From Rhodosalinus sp041365695 (lineage in GTDB: Bacteria; Pseudomonadota; Alphaproteobacteria; Rhodobacterales; Rhodobacteraceae): a DNA stretch of 64,000 nt. Positions 32,880 to 43,241 of this stretch are shown here, piece by piece. The notes beneath the pieces were generated by a model, which did not search any database, was not told the DNA's origin, and saw only the letters and a program-made list of their open reading frames with translations. Numbering within the stretch: the first letter of the stretch is position 1; every line of letters starts with the position of its first letter. Made by a program: the position numbers and the translations under genes. The DNA lies in assembly GCF_041365695.1 (NCBI RefSeq), contig NZ_JBGFSJ010000007.1, positions 62,001 through 126,000 on the forward strand, read 5' to 3'.

Positions 32880-34427
32880 ATGGACGGGTCGGACCACTCC
32901 GTCGCTGACGATGGGGAACCCTTCGGCAGACCGCTTTTCCGCGACGCCTCGGCGCGGGCGCTGTCGCGGGTCGGCGTGGTGGACGTGGGCTCGAACTCCG
33001 TCCGCCTCGTGGTGTTCGACGGCGCCGCGCGCTCGCCGGCCTATTTCTACAACGAAAAGATCATGTGCGCGCTCGGCGCGGGCTTCGCGGAAACCGGGCG
33101 ACTGAACCCCGAGGGACGCGCGCGCGCCCTTGCCGCGCTCGCGCGCTTCCAGCTTCTGGCCGAAGGCATGGGCGCGACGCCGCTCACGGTCGTCGCGACC
33201 GCGGCGGTGCGCGACGCGGCCGACGGGGCGGAGTTCCGCGCCGAGGTCGAGGGCGAAACCGGCCTGAAACTCTGGGTGATCGACGGCCGCGAGGAGGCGC
33301 GCCTTTCCGCCCAGGGCGTGCTGCTGGGCTGGCCGGGCTCCTACGGGCTCGTCTGCGACATCGGCGGGTCGTCGATGGAGCTGGCGGAGATCTTCGAGGG
33401 CCGCGTCGGGCGCAGGGTCAGCTCCCAGCTCGGGCCGCTCAGGCTGCGCGACATGCCGGGCGGAAAGAAGGCGCGCACGGCCCACATCGCCGAGGTCATG
33501 GAGCAGCTTGCCGCGGAGATGGGCCCGCAACACAATCGTCTCTTCCTCGTCGGCGGCTCGTGGCGCGCGATCGCGCGCATCGACATGGAGCGGCGCGGCT
33601 ACCCGCTCCACGTGCTGCACGAATACCGCATGACCGCGAAGGCCGTCTCGCAGACGGTCAAGTTCATCGAGAAGGCCGATCTCGAGGCGCTGCGCACCGC
33701 CTGCAACATCTCGTCCAGCCGCATGTCGCTCGTGCCCTACGCCGCCGAGGTACTGGGGCGACTGGTGCGGCGGTTCCAGCCCAAGGACATCGCGCTGTCG
33801 AGCTACGGGATCCGCGAGGGCCTGCTTTACGAGCAGATGCCCCAGCGGCTGCGCGACCGCGATCCGCTGATCGAGTCGTGCCTGTTTTCAGAGGCCAAGG
33901 ATGCGCGGCTGCCGGGCTTCGGGCGCAAGCTTCACGAGTTCATACGCCCCCTCTTCCGCAACGCGCCGGAGGCGAAGAAACGCCTCGTGCAGGCGGCCTG
34001 CCTGCTGCACGACGTAAGCTGGCGCGCCCATCCGGACTATCGCGCCGAGATCTGTTTCGACAACGCCACGCGCGCCAATCTGGGCGGGCTGAAGCATTCC
34101 GAACGGGTCTTTCTGGGGCTCGCGCTGATGCACCGCTACCGCAACAAGCGCGAGGGCACCCGCTTCGACAGGCTTTACGACCTGCTCGACGAGCCCGAAC
34201 GCAACGAGGCGGAAGTGCTCGGCAAGGCGATGCGGTTCGGTGCGATGCTCTGGATGTCGAACGAGGAACAGCCGGGCGAACTGCGGTGGTTTCCGAAGAA
34301 GAGGATCCTTCAGCTGCACCTGTCGGCGGACGCCGCACCCCTTTACGGAGAGGTCGCCGAGGCCCGGTTCCAGTCGCTGGGCGCAGCGCTCGGCGCCGAA
34401 ATCTCGGTCAATATCGGGCGGCGCTGA
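32880..34427 (+). CDS. ppx: Exopolyphosphatase, Ppx/GppA family
   Basis: Ppx removes terminal phosphates from polyphosphate; GppA-type relatives hydrolyse pppGpp. The 515-residue protein has the actin-like ATPase fold with VGVVDVGSNSVRLVVFD (phosphate 1 loop) and LVCDIGGSSMELAEI (phosphate 2 loop), then a C-terminal HD-like helical domain (QAACLLHDVSWRAHPDYRAE). Pairing with ppk1 favours the Ppx role. The ATG at 32880 has GGGGGCGAG upstream; an in-frame TTG at 32826, overlapping the ppk1 stop, is the alternative. Confidence 0.93.
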   Translation: MDGSDHSVADDGEPFGRPLFRDASARALSRVGVVDVGSNSVRLVVFDGAARSPAYFYNEKIMCALGAGFAETGRLNPEGRARALAALARFQLLAEGMGATPLTVVATAAVRDAADGAEFRAEVEGETGLKLWVIDGREEARLSAQGVLLGWPGSYGLVCDIGGSSMELAEIFEGRVGRRVSSQLGPLRLRDMPGGKKARTAHIAEVMEQLAAEMGPQHNRLFLVGGSWRAIARIDMERRGYPLHVLHEYRMTAKAVSQTVKFIEKADLEALRTACNISSSRMSLVPYAAEVLGRLVRRFQPKDIALSSYGIREGLLYEQMPQRLRDRDPLIESCLFSEAKDARLPGFGRKLHEFIRPLFRNAPEAKKRLVQAACLLHDVSWRAHPDYRAEICFDNATRANLGGLKHSERVFLGLALMHRYRNKREGTRFDRLYDLLDEPERNEAEVLGKAMRFGAMLWMSNEEQPGELRWFPKKRILQLHLSADAAPLYGEVAEARFQSLGAALGAEISVNIGRR

Positions 34428-34430
34428 GCG

Positions 34431-34841
34431 TCAGAGCTCGATCGAGCCGTCGGGCCCCGCCTCGGGGTCGGGCGCCATTTCCTCGGGGGTCTTCCGCCGC
34501 AGGATGATGTCGCCGTTGGGCAGCATTTCGGGCGGGTGGTAGGCGCTCCAGTCCTCCACCTCGGCAAAAAGGTCGCGCAGCGCCGGGCCCATCTGCTCGG
34601 CGAAATCGCGCAGCGCGGGTTCGAAGTCGCGCGCCATGCCCTCGAGTTCGCGCAGCGCGGGCTCCATCTCGTTCATGATGCCGCGCATGAACAGCTTGGC
34701 GCCCTCTTCCATCAGGCTCAGCCCGTTCTCGGCCTCTCCCGCGTCGGGCGGCGGCGTCTCGGGGGGTGTCTCCGCCTCCTGGGCCAGGGCGGGGGAGGCC
34801 GACAGGAGCACGGCGAGGCAGGCAGGAGCTACGCGTTTCAT
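34431..34841 (-). CDS. Small exported acidic protein
   Basis: The 136-residue precursor has a signal peptide (MKRVAPACLAVLLSASPALA, cut before Gln) and an acidic Pro-rich start (EAETPPETPPPDAGEAENG). A helical body follows with repeated sequence LREL/FEPALRDFAEQMGPALRDLF, and the end is DIILRRKTPEEMAPDPEAG. Similar short periplasmic proteins in Rhodobacterales are sometimes labelled AAA+ ATPases, but no P-loop is present here. Function unknown. It converges with ppx, with three bases between stops. Confidence 0.8.
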   Translation of the reverse strand: MKRVAPACLAVLLSASPALAQEAETPPETPPPDAGEAENGLSLMEEGAKLFMRGIMNEMEPALRELEGMARDFEPALRDFAEQMGPALRDLFAEVEDWSAYHPPEMLPNGDIILRRKTPEEMAPDPEAGPDGSIEL

Positions 34842-34873
34842 GGACCGCAATATAGGACCTTCGGATGACGGTT

Positions 34874-35908
34874 TTAAGATCGCGCCGCGATGTCGAGATC
34901 GAGCGTGACCGGAAAATGATCCGAGGCCGCCAGAAGCGCGCCGCGCAACTCGGGCGTTTCCCAGCAGACCGGATCGTCGAAAGGATGCCATATCCGCCAG
35001 GCCGGGCGGCAGGCCATCAGCGCGGGCGACACCATGACGTAATCGAGCAGCGCCGCGAGGAAGCGCCGCTCGGTGTCCAGGTAGAACCGCGCGGTGCTGG
35101 GTTGCGCGCCGAGCCGCCGCTCCAGCGCCTCCCTAGCATGCGGGTCGAAAAGCCCGTTTTCGCCGTCCCCGCCCATGACGATCTCCACCGAGGAGCGGCC
35201 GAAGAGATCCTCGTAGACGTCGAGACCGGGGCCGTCGTTCAGATCCCCCAGCACGATCACGTCCGACCCGCGGGCAAGGTCGGCATCCACCCGGCGGCGC
35301 AGCCAGATCGCCTGGGCAAGCTGCTTGCGCCGGTTGGCGATGGCCGCGCGCATCACCGCGTCGCGGTCCCTTGCCCCGTGCGGCGCCTTCGATTTCAGGT
35401 GCACCCCGATCAGGCGAAGGCTCCGCGCCCCGCCCGCGGACGCCAGCGCCACCTCGAGCGGCGGCTTGGAAAAGGCGACCCGATCCACCCGGTCGTCTAT
35501 GTCGAGGTCGATCCGGAACGGCTGGTCGAAGCGCGGCGGCTCTCCGTCTTTGTCGGAGAAGCCCCCGCGCGGATCGTGCCGCGCGGTGACCGCGTCGGGA
35601 TCGTAAAGCAGCGCGATCTCCTGCCGGGTGTCGTTGGCGAACCCCATCAGCGCCCGGCGCGTGCGCAGCCCGTAGATCGCGGCGAAGGATTCCAGCGCCC
35701 TGACCCCGTCACGCCCCCGGTGCGCCGCGGGCGCCTCCACCACGAGCACCGCGTCGGCGTCGAGCGCGGTGAACACGATGCCGAGGGCCGTGGCCTGCTC
35801 GAAGCGCGTCACGCCGCGGCGGCCCGAGCGCGCGTCGTCGGCGAGAAGCCCGCCCTCGTCGTCGAAAAGCGCGTCGAACCACTCCACGTTGTAGGTGGCC
35901 AGGCGCAT
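34874..35908 (-). CDS. Endonuclease/exonuclease/phosphatase family protein
   Basis: The 344-residue soluble protein has the metal-dependent EEP fold: RLATYNVEWFDALF at the start (metal-binding Asn and Glu), LRLIGVHLKSKAP (motif with His), VIVLGDLNDGPG (catalytic Asp-x-Asn), LDYVMVSPAL and a final ASDHFPVTLDLD with the catalytic Asp-His. The substrate could be nucleic acid, phosphoinositide or another phosphodiester, and cannot be read from sequence. No signal peptide is evident. The ATG is three bases after the stop of the TerB/J-domain gene, so they are probably co-transcribed. Confidence 0.88.
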   Translation of the reverse strand: MRLATYNVEWFDALFDDEGGLLADDARSGRRGVTRFEQATALGIVFTALDADAVLVVEAPAAHRGRDGVRALESFAAIYGLRTRRALMGFANDTRQEIALLYDPDAVTARHDPRGGFSDKDGEPPRFDQPFRIDLDIDDRVDRVAFSKPPLEVALASAGGARSLRLIGVHLKSKAPHGARDRDAVMRAAIANRRKQLAQAIWLRRRVDADLARGSDVIVLGDLNDGPGLDVYEDLFGRSSVEIVMGGDGENGLFDPHAREALERRLGAQPSTARFYLDTERRFLAALLDYVMVSPALMACRPAWRIWHPFDDPVCWETPELRGALLAASDHFPVTLDLDIAARS

Positions 35909-35911
35909 GGC

Positions 35912-36595
35912 TCAGGCCCTGCGCTCGCTGATCTCTTCCCAGGCGCGGTTGATGTCCTGCATCCGCCGCTCGGCGAGCCGGATCGCCTCCTCGGGCACGC
36001 CGCGTGCGACCATCCGGTCCGGATGCGTCTCGCGCACGAGCGCGCGCCAGGCCGCGCGCGCCTCCTCGCGCGAGGCGTCGGGCGCGAGGCCCAGAACGGC
36101 GTAGGGGTCGCGCATGCCGTCCTCGGGCACGAAGCGCGCGCGCAGCGCCGCGAACTGCGGCCCGGAGAGCCCGAAGATCTGCGCCACACGCCGCAGGAAC
36201 CGGTCCTCGCCCGGGTGATAGGCCCCGTCGGCCAGCGCGATGTGAAAGAGCCCCTCCATCAGGTCGCACAGCGTGGCGATCTCGTCGCCGAACATGTTGC
36301 GGATGCGCTGCGCGTAGTGTTCGTAGCCCGCCACGTCCTGCCGGGCGAGATTGAACACGCGCGCCGCCTCGCGCTCATCCTCCCGGGCGATCTGGAACAC
36401 CTCCCGGAACGCGGCGACCTCGTCGCGCGTGACCTGACCGTCGGCCTTGGCCATCTTCGCGCCGAGCGCGATCACGGCGATGGTGAACCCCACGCTGCGA
36501 TCCGGCGGCGTCTTCAACCGGTCGAAGACGTCGGCGAGGCTCTCCCCCTGACGGAGCGCCTTCAGCGCGTCGGAGATGCGGTTCCAGATGGACAT
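35912..36595 (-). CDS. TerB-like plus J-domain protein (DjlA-like, soluble)
   Basis: The 227-residue protein combines a helical TerB/TerD-like domain (about 30-150; VIALGAKMAKADGQVTRDEV has the acidic metal-like loop) with a C-terminal J domain (163-225) whose HPD motif is at residues 191-193 in RETHPDRM. It should stimulate a DnaK-type ATPase. This order is that of DjlA, but the N-terminal membrane helix of E. coli DjlA is absent, so it is probably cytoplasmic. It is followed three bases later by the EEP-family gene. Confidence 0.9.
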   Translation of the reverse strand: MSIWNRISDALKALRQGESLADVFDRLKTPPDRSVGFTIAVIALGAKMAKADGQVTRDEVAAFREVFQIAREDEREAARVFNLARQDVAGYEHYAQRIRNMFGDEIATLCDLMEGLFHIALADGAYHPGEDRFLRRVAQIFGLSGPQFAALRARFVPEDGMRDPYAVLGLAPDASREEARAAWRALVRETHPDRMVARGVPEEAIRLAERRMQDINRAWEEISERRA

Positions 36596-36625
36596 GAGCG
36601 ATCCTAACGCGGGCGCGCGACGGTG

Positions 36626-37117
36626 TCAGGCGGATCCGTGAAGGCGTTTCCGCATCAGCACGAGATCGTGCCAGCGCCCGAACTTCCAGCCCACTTCGGG
36701 CAGCACCGCGACATGCGCGAAGCCGAGCGCGGCGTGGAAGGCCACGCCGTCGGGGTTGGCCCCGCTGATCCCGGCCCAGAGGCTGCACATGCCGGCCGCC
36801 CGCGCATGGGTTTCCAGCGCGGTCATGAGCGCGCGGCCCGCGCCGCGGCCCCGCGCCATGGGCGCGAGCATGATCGAGTGCTCCATCGTGCGGGCGTAGC
36901 CCGGCCCGTTGCGGAACTGGAAATAGGTAGCGAAACCGAGCAGCGCGCCCGCTTCCTCGGCCACGACGAAGGCGCCGCCACGCGCCGCGATATCGGCGGC
37001 GATCCGGGCCTCCGTCTTCTCCTCGGTGGTGAAGGTTATGGCCGTGTCGCGGATCACCGCGTTCCAGATCGCCGCGACGGGCGCGGCATCCCCGACCCTT
37101 GCCGCACGCACGATCAT
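36626..37117 (-). CDS. GNAT acetyltransferase, phosphinothricin/methionine-sulfone type
   Basis: The 163-residue protein follows the pattern of MnaT/Pat enzymes that acetylate phosphinothricin or methionine sulfoximine-like amino acids: IVRAARVGDAAPVAAIWNAV, YARTMEHSIMLAPMARGRGAGRALMTAL with the acetyl-CoA loop, then GISGANPDGVAFHAALGF and VGWKFGRWHDLVLMRKRL. Exact substrate preference is not certain. The ATG at 37117 overlaps the preceding VOC gene by four bases. A much longer in-frame start would run across that gene and is rejected. Confidence 0.88.
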   Translation of the reverse strand: MIVRAARVGDAAPVAAIWNAVIRDTAITFTTEEKTEARIAADIAARGGAFVVAEEAGALLGFATYFQFRNGPGYARTMEHSIMLAPMARGRGAGRALMTALETHARAAGMCSLWAGISGANPDGVAFHAALGFAHVAVLPEVGWKFGRWHDLVLMRKRLHGSA

Positions 37118-37728
37118 GCCAGTTGCCGCACCCCGCGCGGCGTGTCGATCCACGCCCGAAGGCCGGGCCGCCCTTCCCGGAACGCGATGCGCGGGTCGTC
37201 GAGATGGGGCGCGAGCCGCGCGGCGAGCGCACCGGCCTCCGGGTGGCACAGATCGAGCGCGCGAAGCCCGCACCCGCTTTCGGCGAGGCGATCCGCCGCG
37301 CGCGGCCCCTGCCATTCAATGAGCGCTGGGAAGAGGCCATCCCATGCCGCAAGCCCGTTCTCCGGCACGGCCATGCGCCAGCGCAGGTCGCCGCGGGCCA
37401 GGTCCACCGCCTGCCCCGCCTCGGGCAGCGCGGCCAGCGCCGCGTCGAGGTCCGCGACCCGGCAGATCCACGCCTGAAGCCGGGCCGGACCATGGAACCC
37501 GTCCAGGCCGAACCAGCGGGCGCCGGCCGGCGGCGGCGCCTCGGGGTGCACGGCGATCACCTCGAGGTATTCCGCGGGCCCGAGCGACAGCAGACGGTTC
37601 CACGTCGCGAAGCGCGCGTGCCGCCCGCCGTCCGAAAGCCGCGTGCCGAGCGTCGCTTCCACATGCGCCGCGGCCGCGCCGAGCGTCTCGCCCGCCACCG
37701 CGAGATGGTCGAATTCGAGCGTCACCAT
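37114..37728 (-). CDS. VOC-superfamily (glyoxalase-like) protein
   Basis: The 204-residue protein begins MVTLEFDHLAVAGETLGAA, typical of glyoxalase-like domain type 3, and contains a second half-repeat after about residue 100. Substrate and metal are unknown. It lies 66 bp from scpA, but it is longer than methylmalonyl-CoA epimerase (about 135 residues), does not show its conserved pattern and is coupled to an acetyltransferase gene instead. The inner ATG (37728) is preferred because GGGGG lies about six bases upstream; the outer ATG at 37740 is the alternative. Confidence 0.78.
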   Translation of the reverse strand: MVTLEFDHLAVAGETLGAAAAHVEATLGTRLSDGGRHARFATWNRLLSLGPAEYLEVIAVHPEAPPPAGARWFGLDGFHGPARLQAWICRVADLDAALAALPEAGQAVDLARGDLRWRMAVPENGLAAWDGLFPALIEWQGPRAADRLAESGCGLRALDLCHPEAGALAARLAPHLDDPRIAFREGRPGLRAWIDTPRGVRQLA

Positions 37729-37794
37729 CGTGTCCCCCATGGCCCCGGCCCGCCGGCACCCGCGCGGGCGCGGATGCCCCGCCGCTTCGGCGCG

Positions 37795-39936
37795 TCAGGC
37801 CGCCTCGCCGTTGCGCGCCTTGCGGATCAGGTCCAGGATGTCCTTCGCCGCATCGGGGATGTTGGTGCCCGGCCCGAAGATGGCCTTCACGCCCGACGTC
37901 TTGAGGAACTCGTAGTCCTGCTGCGGGATCACCCCGCCGCAGATCACCAGCACATCGCCCGCGCCCTTCTCGCGCAGCGCGTCCACGAGTTGCGGCGCGA
38001 GCGTCCGGTGGCCCGCCGCCTGGGACGACACGCCCACGACATGCACGTCGTTGTCGATCGCGTCCTGGGCGGCCTCCTCGGGGGTCTGGAACAGCGGCCC
38101 CACATCCACGTCGAAGCCGATGTCGGCGAAGGCCGTGGCGATCACCTTCGCGCCCCGGTCATGCCCGTCCTGCCCCATCTTGACCACGAGCATGCGCGGG
38201 CGGCGGCCCTCCTCGTCGGCGAAATCCTCGACCGCCTTCTGGATCGCCGCGAAGCCCTCGTCGCCCTCGTAGGCCTTTCCGTAGACGCCCGCCAGAGTCT
38301 TCACCTCGGCCCGGTGGCGGCCGAACACCTTCTCCATCGCCATGCTGATCTCTCCCACGGTGGCCCGGGCGCGCGCGGCCCCCACCGCCGCGCCGAGCAG
38401 GTTGCCGCCCTCGCCGGCCGCGCGCTCGACCTCGGCCAGCGCCGCGTCGCAGGCAGCCTGGTCGCGCGCGGCGCGCACCGTCTCCAGCCGCGCGATCTGG
38501 CTTTCGCGCACCTTCGCGTTGTCGATGGCGAGGATGTCCAGATCCTCCTCGTGCGGCAGCCGGTACTTGTTGACCCCGACCACGACCTGCTCGCCCCGGT
38601 CGATCATCGCCTGCCGGGTGGCCGCGGTCTCCTCGATGCGCAGCTTAGGCATGCCGGAGATCACCGCCTCCGTCATGCCGCCCATCTCGTCGATCTCCGC
38701 GATGATCGCGCGGGCCTTCTCGGCGAGATCGTGGGTCAGCTTCTCGACGTAATAGGAACCCGCCAGCGGATCGACGACATTGGTGACGCCCGTCTCCTCC
38801 TGCAGGATGAGCTGCGTGTTCCGCGCGATCCGGGCCGAGAACTCGGTGGGCAGGGCCATCGCCTCGTCGAGCGCGTTGGTGTGCAGCGACTGCGTCCCGC
38901 CGAGGACGGCCGAAAGCGCCTCGTAGGCGGTGCGCACGACGTTGTTGTAGGGGTCCTGCTCGGCCAGGCTCACGCCCGAGGTCTGGCAGTGGGTGCGCAG
39001 CATCTTGGAGCGCGGGTCCTGCGCGCCCAGCTCCTCCATGATCCCGTGCCAGAGCAGCCGCGCGGCGCGCAGCTTGGCGATCTCCATGAAGAAGTTCGTC
39101 CCGATCGCGAAGAAGAACGACAGCCGCGGCGCGAAGCGGTCGATGTCCATCCCGCGCGCCATCGCCGCCTTCACGTATTCCTTGCCGTCGGCGAGCGTGA
39201 AGGCCAGCTCCTGGACGAGGTTCGCGCCGGCCTCCTGCATGTGGTAGCCGGAAATCGAGATCGAGTTGAAGCGCGGCATCTCGTTCATCGTGTACTCGAT
39301 GATGTCGGCCACGATGCGCATGGAGGGCTCGGGCGGATACACGTAGGTGTTCCGCACCATGAACTCCTTCAGAATGTCGTTCTGGATCGTGCCCGAGAGC
39401 ACGGAGCGGTCGTGGCCCTGTTCCTCGCCGGTGACGATGAAGTTGGCGAGCGTCGGGATCACCGCGCCGTTCATCGTCATCGAGACCGACACCTTGTCGA
39501 GCGGGATACCGTCGAAGAGGATCTTCATATCCTCCACGCTGTCGATCGCCACACCCGCCTTGCCGACATCGCCGACCACGCGCGGGTGATCGCTGTCATA
39601 GCCGCGATGGGTGGCGAGGTCGAAGGCCACAGAGACGCCCTGCTGCCCCGCGGCCAGCGCCTTGCGGTAGAAGGCGTTCGAGTCCTCCGCGGTGGAGAAG
39701 CCCGCGTATTGCCGGATCGTCCAGGGGCGGCCGGCATACATCGTGGCCCGGGGGCCGCGCACGAAGGGCTCGAAGCCGGGCAGCGCGCCCAGATGGTCCA
39801 GCCCCTCGAGATCCTGCTCGGTGTAGACCGGCTCGACCGCGATGCCCTCGAGCGTGTCCCAGGTCAGATCCGAAAGCGGCCGGCCCTTCAGCTCCTTCTC
39901 GGCGAGCGCGCGCCAGGCGTCCTTCTTGCTGGTCAT
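37795..39936 (-). CDS. scpA: Methylmalonyl-CoA mutase
   Basis: This adenosylcobalamin enzyme converts (R)-methylmalonyl-CoA to succinyl-CoA, the last step of propionyl-CoA assimilation. The 713-residue single-chain protein has the TIM-barrel domain (MYAGRPWTIRQYAGFSTAED near 85-105) and a C-terminal B12-binding domain with GQDGHDRGAKVIATAF, whose Asp-x-His-x-x-Gly motif ligates cobalt. The ATG at 39936 gives MTSKKDAWRALAEKELKGR; the longer in-frame start adds 29 non-homologous residues. It lies near pccA on the same strand, but a divergent DUF4174 gene stands between. Confidence 0.97.
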   Translation of the reverse strand: MTSKKDAWRALAEKELKGRPLSDLTWDTLEGIAVEPVYTEQDLEGLDHLGALPGFEPFVRGPRATMYAGRPWTIRQYAGFSTAEDSNAFYRKALAAGQQGVSVAFDLATHRGYDSDHPRVVGDVGKAGVAIDSVEDMKILFDGIPLDKVSVSMTMNGAVIPTLANFIVTGEEQGHDRSVLSGTIQNDILKEFMVRNTYVYPPEPSMRIVADIIEYTMNEMPRFNSISISGYHMQEAGANLVQELAFTLADGKEYVKAAMARGMDIDRFAPRLSFFFAIGTNFFMEIAKLRAARLLWHGIMEELGAQDPRSKMLRTHCQTSGVSLAEQDPYNNVVRTAYEALSAVLGGTQSLHTNALDEAMALPTEFSARIARNTQLILQEETGVTNVVDPLAGSYYVEKLTHDLAEKARAIIAEIDEMGGMTEAVISGMPKLRIEETAATRQAMIDRGEQVVVGVNKYRLPHEEDLDILAIDNAKVRESQIARLETVRAARDQAACDAALAEVERAAGEGGNLLGAAVGAARARATVGEISMAMEKVFGRHRAEVKTLAGVYGKAYEGDEGFAAIQKAVEDFADEEGRRPRMLVVKMGQDGHDRGAKVIATAFADIGFDVDVGPLFQTPEEAAQDAIDNDVHVVGVSSQAAGHRTLAPQLVDALREKGAGDVLVICGGVIPQQDYEFLKTSGVKAIFGPGTNIPDAAKDILDLIRKARNGEAA

Positions 39937-40064
39937 GTCGTGGTCCTCATCTTTCGCGGCGCGCCGGAGCGCCCGGTTCTTTCGGGGAAAAAATCGCCCG
40001 TGCGTCACTAGGGGGTTTCGCAATTTCTCGGGCGCCGACTATATCTCCGGCGACAGGAGTGACC

Positions 40065-40541
40065 ATGACCCGAATAGCCGCCATCATCCTCGCCGCGCTC
40101 GCGGCGCATCCCGTGACAGCGCAGCAGGCCGACGCCGCGCAGTCCGAAACCGCCGAAGAAACGGCGGAAGCCTCGATCATCCGCGACGGCACCGACCTGA
40201 CGCTCGAGGAATTTCTCTGGGTGGCACGCCCCGTCGTCGTGTTCGCCGACAGCCCGAACGATCCGCGCTTCGTCCAGCAGATGGAGGAGATCCGCGCCCG
40301 AGAGGAGGCGCTGGCATACCGCGACGTCGTGGTGCTTACCGATACCGACCCGTCCGCGCGCTCGGCGCTGCGCCGGGAACTGCGCCCGCGCGGCTTCATG
40401 CTGGCGATCATCGGCAAGGACGGCACGCTAATCACGCGCAAGCCGTTGCCGTGGGATGTGCGCGAGATCACCGCCTCCATCGACAAGCTGCCGCTCCGCC
40501 AGCAGGAAGTCCGCGAGCAGGGCGCGGCCGGCGCGCGCTGA
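40065..40541 (+). CDS. DUF4174-type exported protein
   Basis: The 158-residue precursor has a signal peptide (MTRIAAIILAALAAHPVTA). DUF4174 covers most of the mature part: LTLEEFLWVARPVVVFADSP, RFVQQMEEIRAREEALAYRD, VVVLTDTDP and RGFMLAIIGKDGTLITRKPL. The fold resembles thioredoxin without the Cys pair. Function unknown. AGGAG lies six bases before the ATG; a GTG six bases upstream is less likely. It sits between scpA and pccA on the opposite strand, a placement I recall from other Rhodobacterales. Confidence 0.85.
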   Translation: MTRIAAIILAALAAHPVTAQQADAAQSETAEETAEASIIRDGTDLTLEEFLWVARPVVVFADSPNDPRFVQQMEEIRAREEALAYRDVVVLTDTDPSARSALRRELRPRGFMLAIIGKDGTLITRKPLPWDVREITASIDKLPLRQQEVREQGAAGAR

Positions 40542-40581
40542 AGGCGCGGCCGGCGGGACGCGTCGGTGCTGCGCGGCGGGC

Positions 40582-42582
<2,001 letters not shown>

Positions 42583-42639
42583 GCGCTATCCCTTCCGGTC
42601 TTTCATGGCCGGCGCCCGGGCGCCGGTATCGCTGAACGC

Positions 42640-42677
42640 AAAAAGGACCACCGGGGCGGCGGCGGCCCCGATGGTCC
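42640..42677 (-). terminator. Strong terminator after the 67-residue lipoprotein gene
   Basis: On the minus strand GGACCA-U-CGGGGC pairs with GCCCCG-G-UGGUCC (13 bp with one U-G pair) around seven bases, then TTTTT. It isolates pccA from transcription through the lipoprotein gene. Confidence 0.9.
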
Positions 42678-42718
42678 CGGTATCGATTGGACGGGTCGCG
42701 GCGTGGCCGCGCCCGGTG

Positions 42719-42922
42719 TCAGCAGCGCTCTGGGAAGCGCTGGCAATAGGCGACGGAGCCGGCCGCACCGATCGCGGCGCCGGTGAGCGCCTCGCCGAAG
42801 AGCACTTCGCCGGCGACGGCGCCGCCCGCGGCGCCAGTGACGCCCTGTTCGAGCGGGGTGTCGCCGCACGCGGCCACGAGGGCGACGCCTGCAAGGGCCA
42901 TGGCCCGGAACGCATTTCGCAT
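42719..42922 (-). CDS. Small lipoprotein with glycine-zipper-like segment
   Basis: The 67-residue precursor has a type II signal with lipobox LVAAC (Cys19). The mature part contains a Gly/Ala zipper (GVTGAAGGAVAGEVLFGEAL, then GAAIGAAGSVAYC) and ends in FPERC. Short outer-membrane lipoproteins with Gly zippers often oligomerise or insert in membranes, but no specific role is known. It stands in the propionate region between a 119-residue unknown and pccA, flanked by two strong terminators, so it is an independent transcript. Confidence 0.85.
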   Translation of the reverse strand: MRNAFRAMALAGVALVAACGDTPLEQGVTGAAGGAVAGEVLFGEALTGAAIGAAGSVAYCQRFPERC

Positions 42923-43037
42923 GTGTTCGCTTCCTTATCGTTGACTGCTACGCGTCTCATTGATGCCCCAACGGCACGCCCGCGCGCAAGACCTTGCCAG
43001 CGCGCCACGTCGGGCTCGGCAGCTTCCCGCGCGTCGG

Positions 43038-43081
43038 AAAAAAATCCGGGCGGCCGCTCCGGGGGGAGAGCGGTCCGCCCG
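43038..43081 (-). terminator. Strong terminator after the 119-residue unknown gene
   Basis: On the minus strand CGGGCGG and CCGCTC pair with GAGCGG and CCGCCCG (one bulged base) around an eight-base loop, then GATTTTTTT. The rest of the 319-bp gap 42923-43241 shows no gene; 42923-43037 should hold the promoter of the downstream lipoprotein gene. Confidence 0.9.
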
Positions 43082-43241
43082 TCAGGGGAAGGGTAACCCG
43101 GGCCCGCGGCCGCGTTCCGCGACGCAAGCGTTTCCCGTGCAGATTGCATTGATCCGCCGAACCCCGCGCACCGCAAGCGCGATGTTCCCGTGCGGCACCA
43201 TTCGGCCGCAACCCGCCAAGATCGGGACCGGATGCGCGGGA

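Noticed and set aside
37114..37728. The VOC protein next to scpA as methylmalonyl-CoA epimerase
   Set aside because: It is about 70 residues too long, matches glyoxalase-like type 3 better, and is coupled to an acetyltransferase gene. The epimerase is probably elsewhere.
37099..40011. A 970-codon open frame on the plus strand opposite scpA
   Set aside because: His/Arg/Leu-rich composition and no domain; it mirrors the methylmalonyl-CoA mutase gene and its neighbours.
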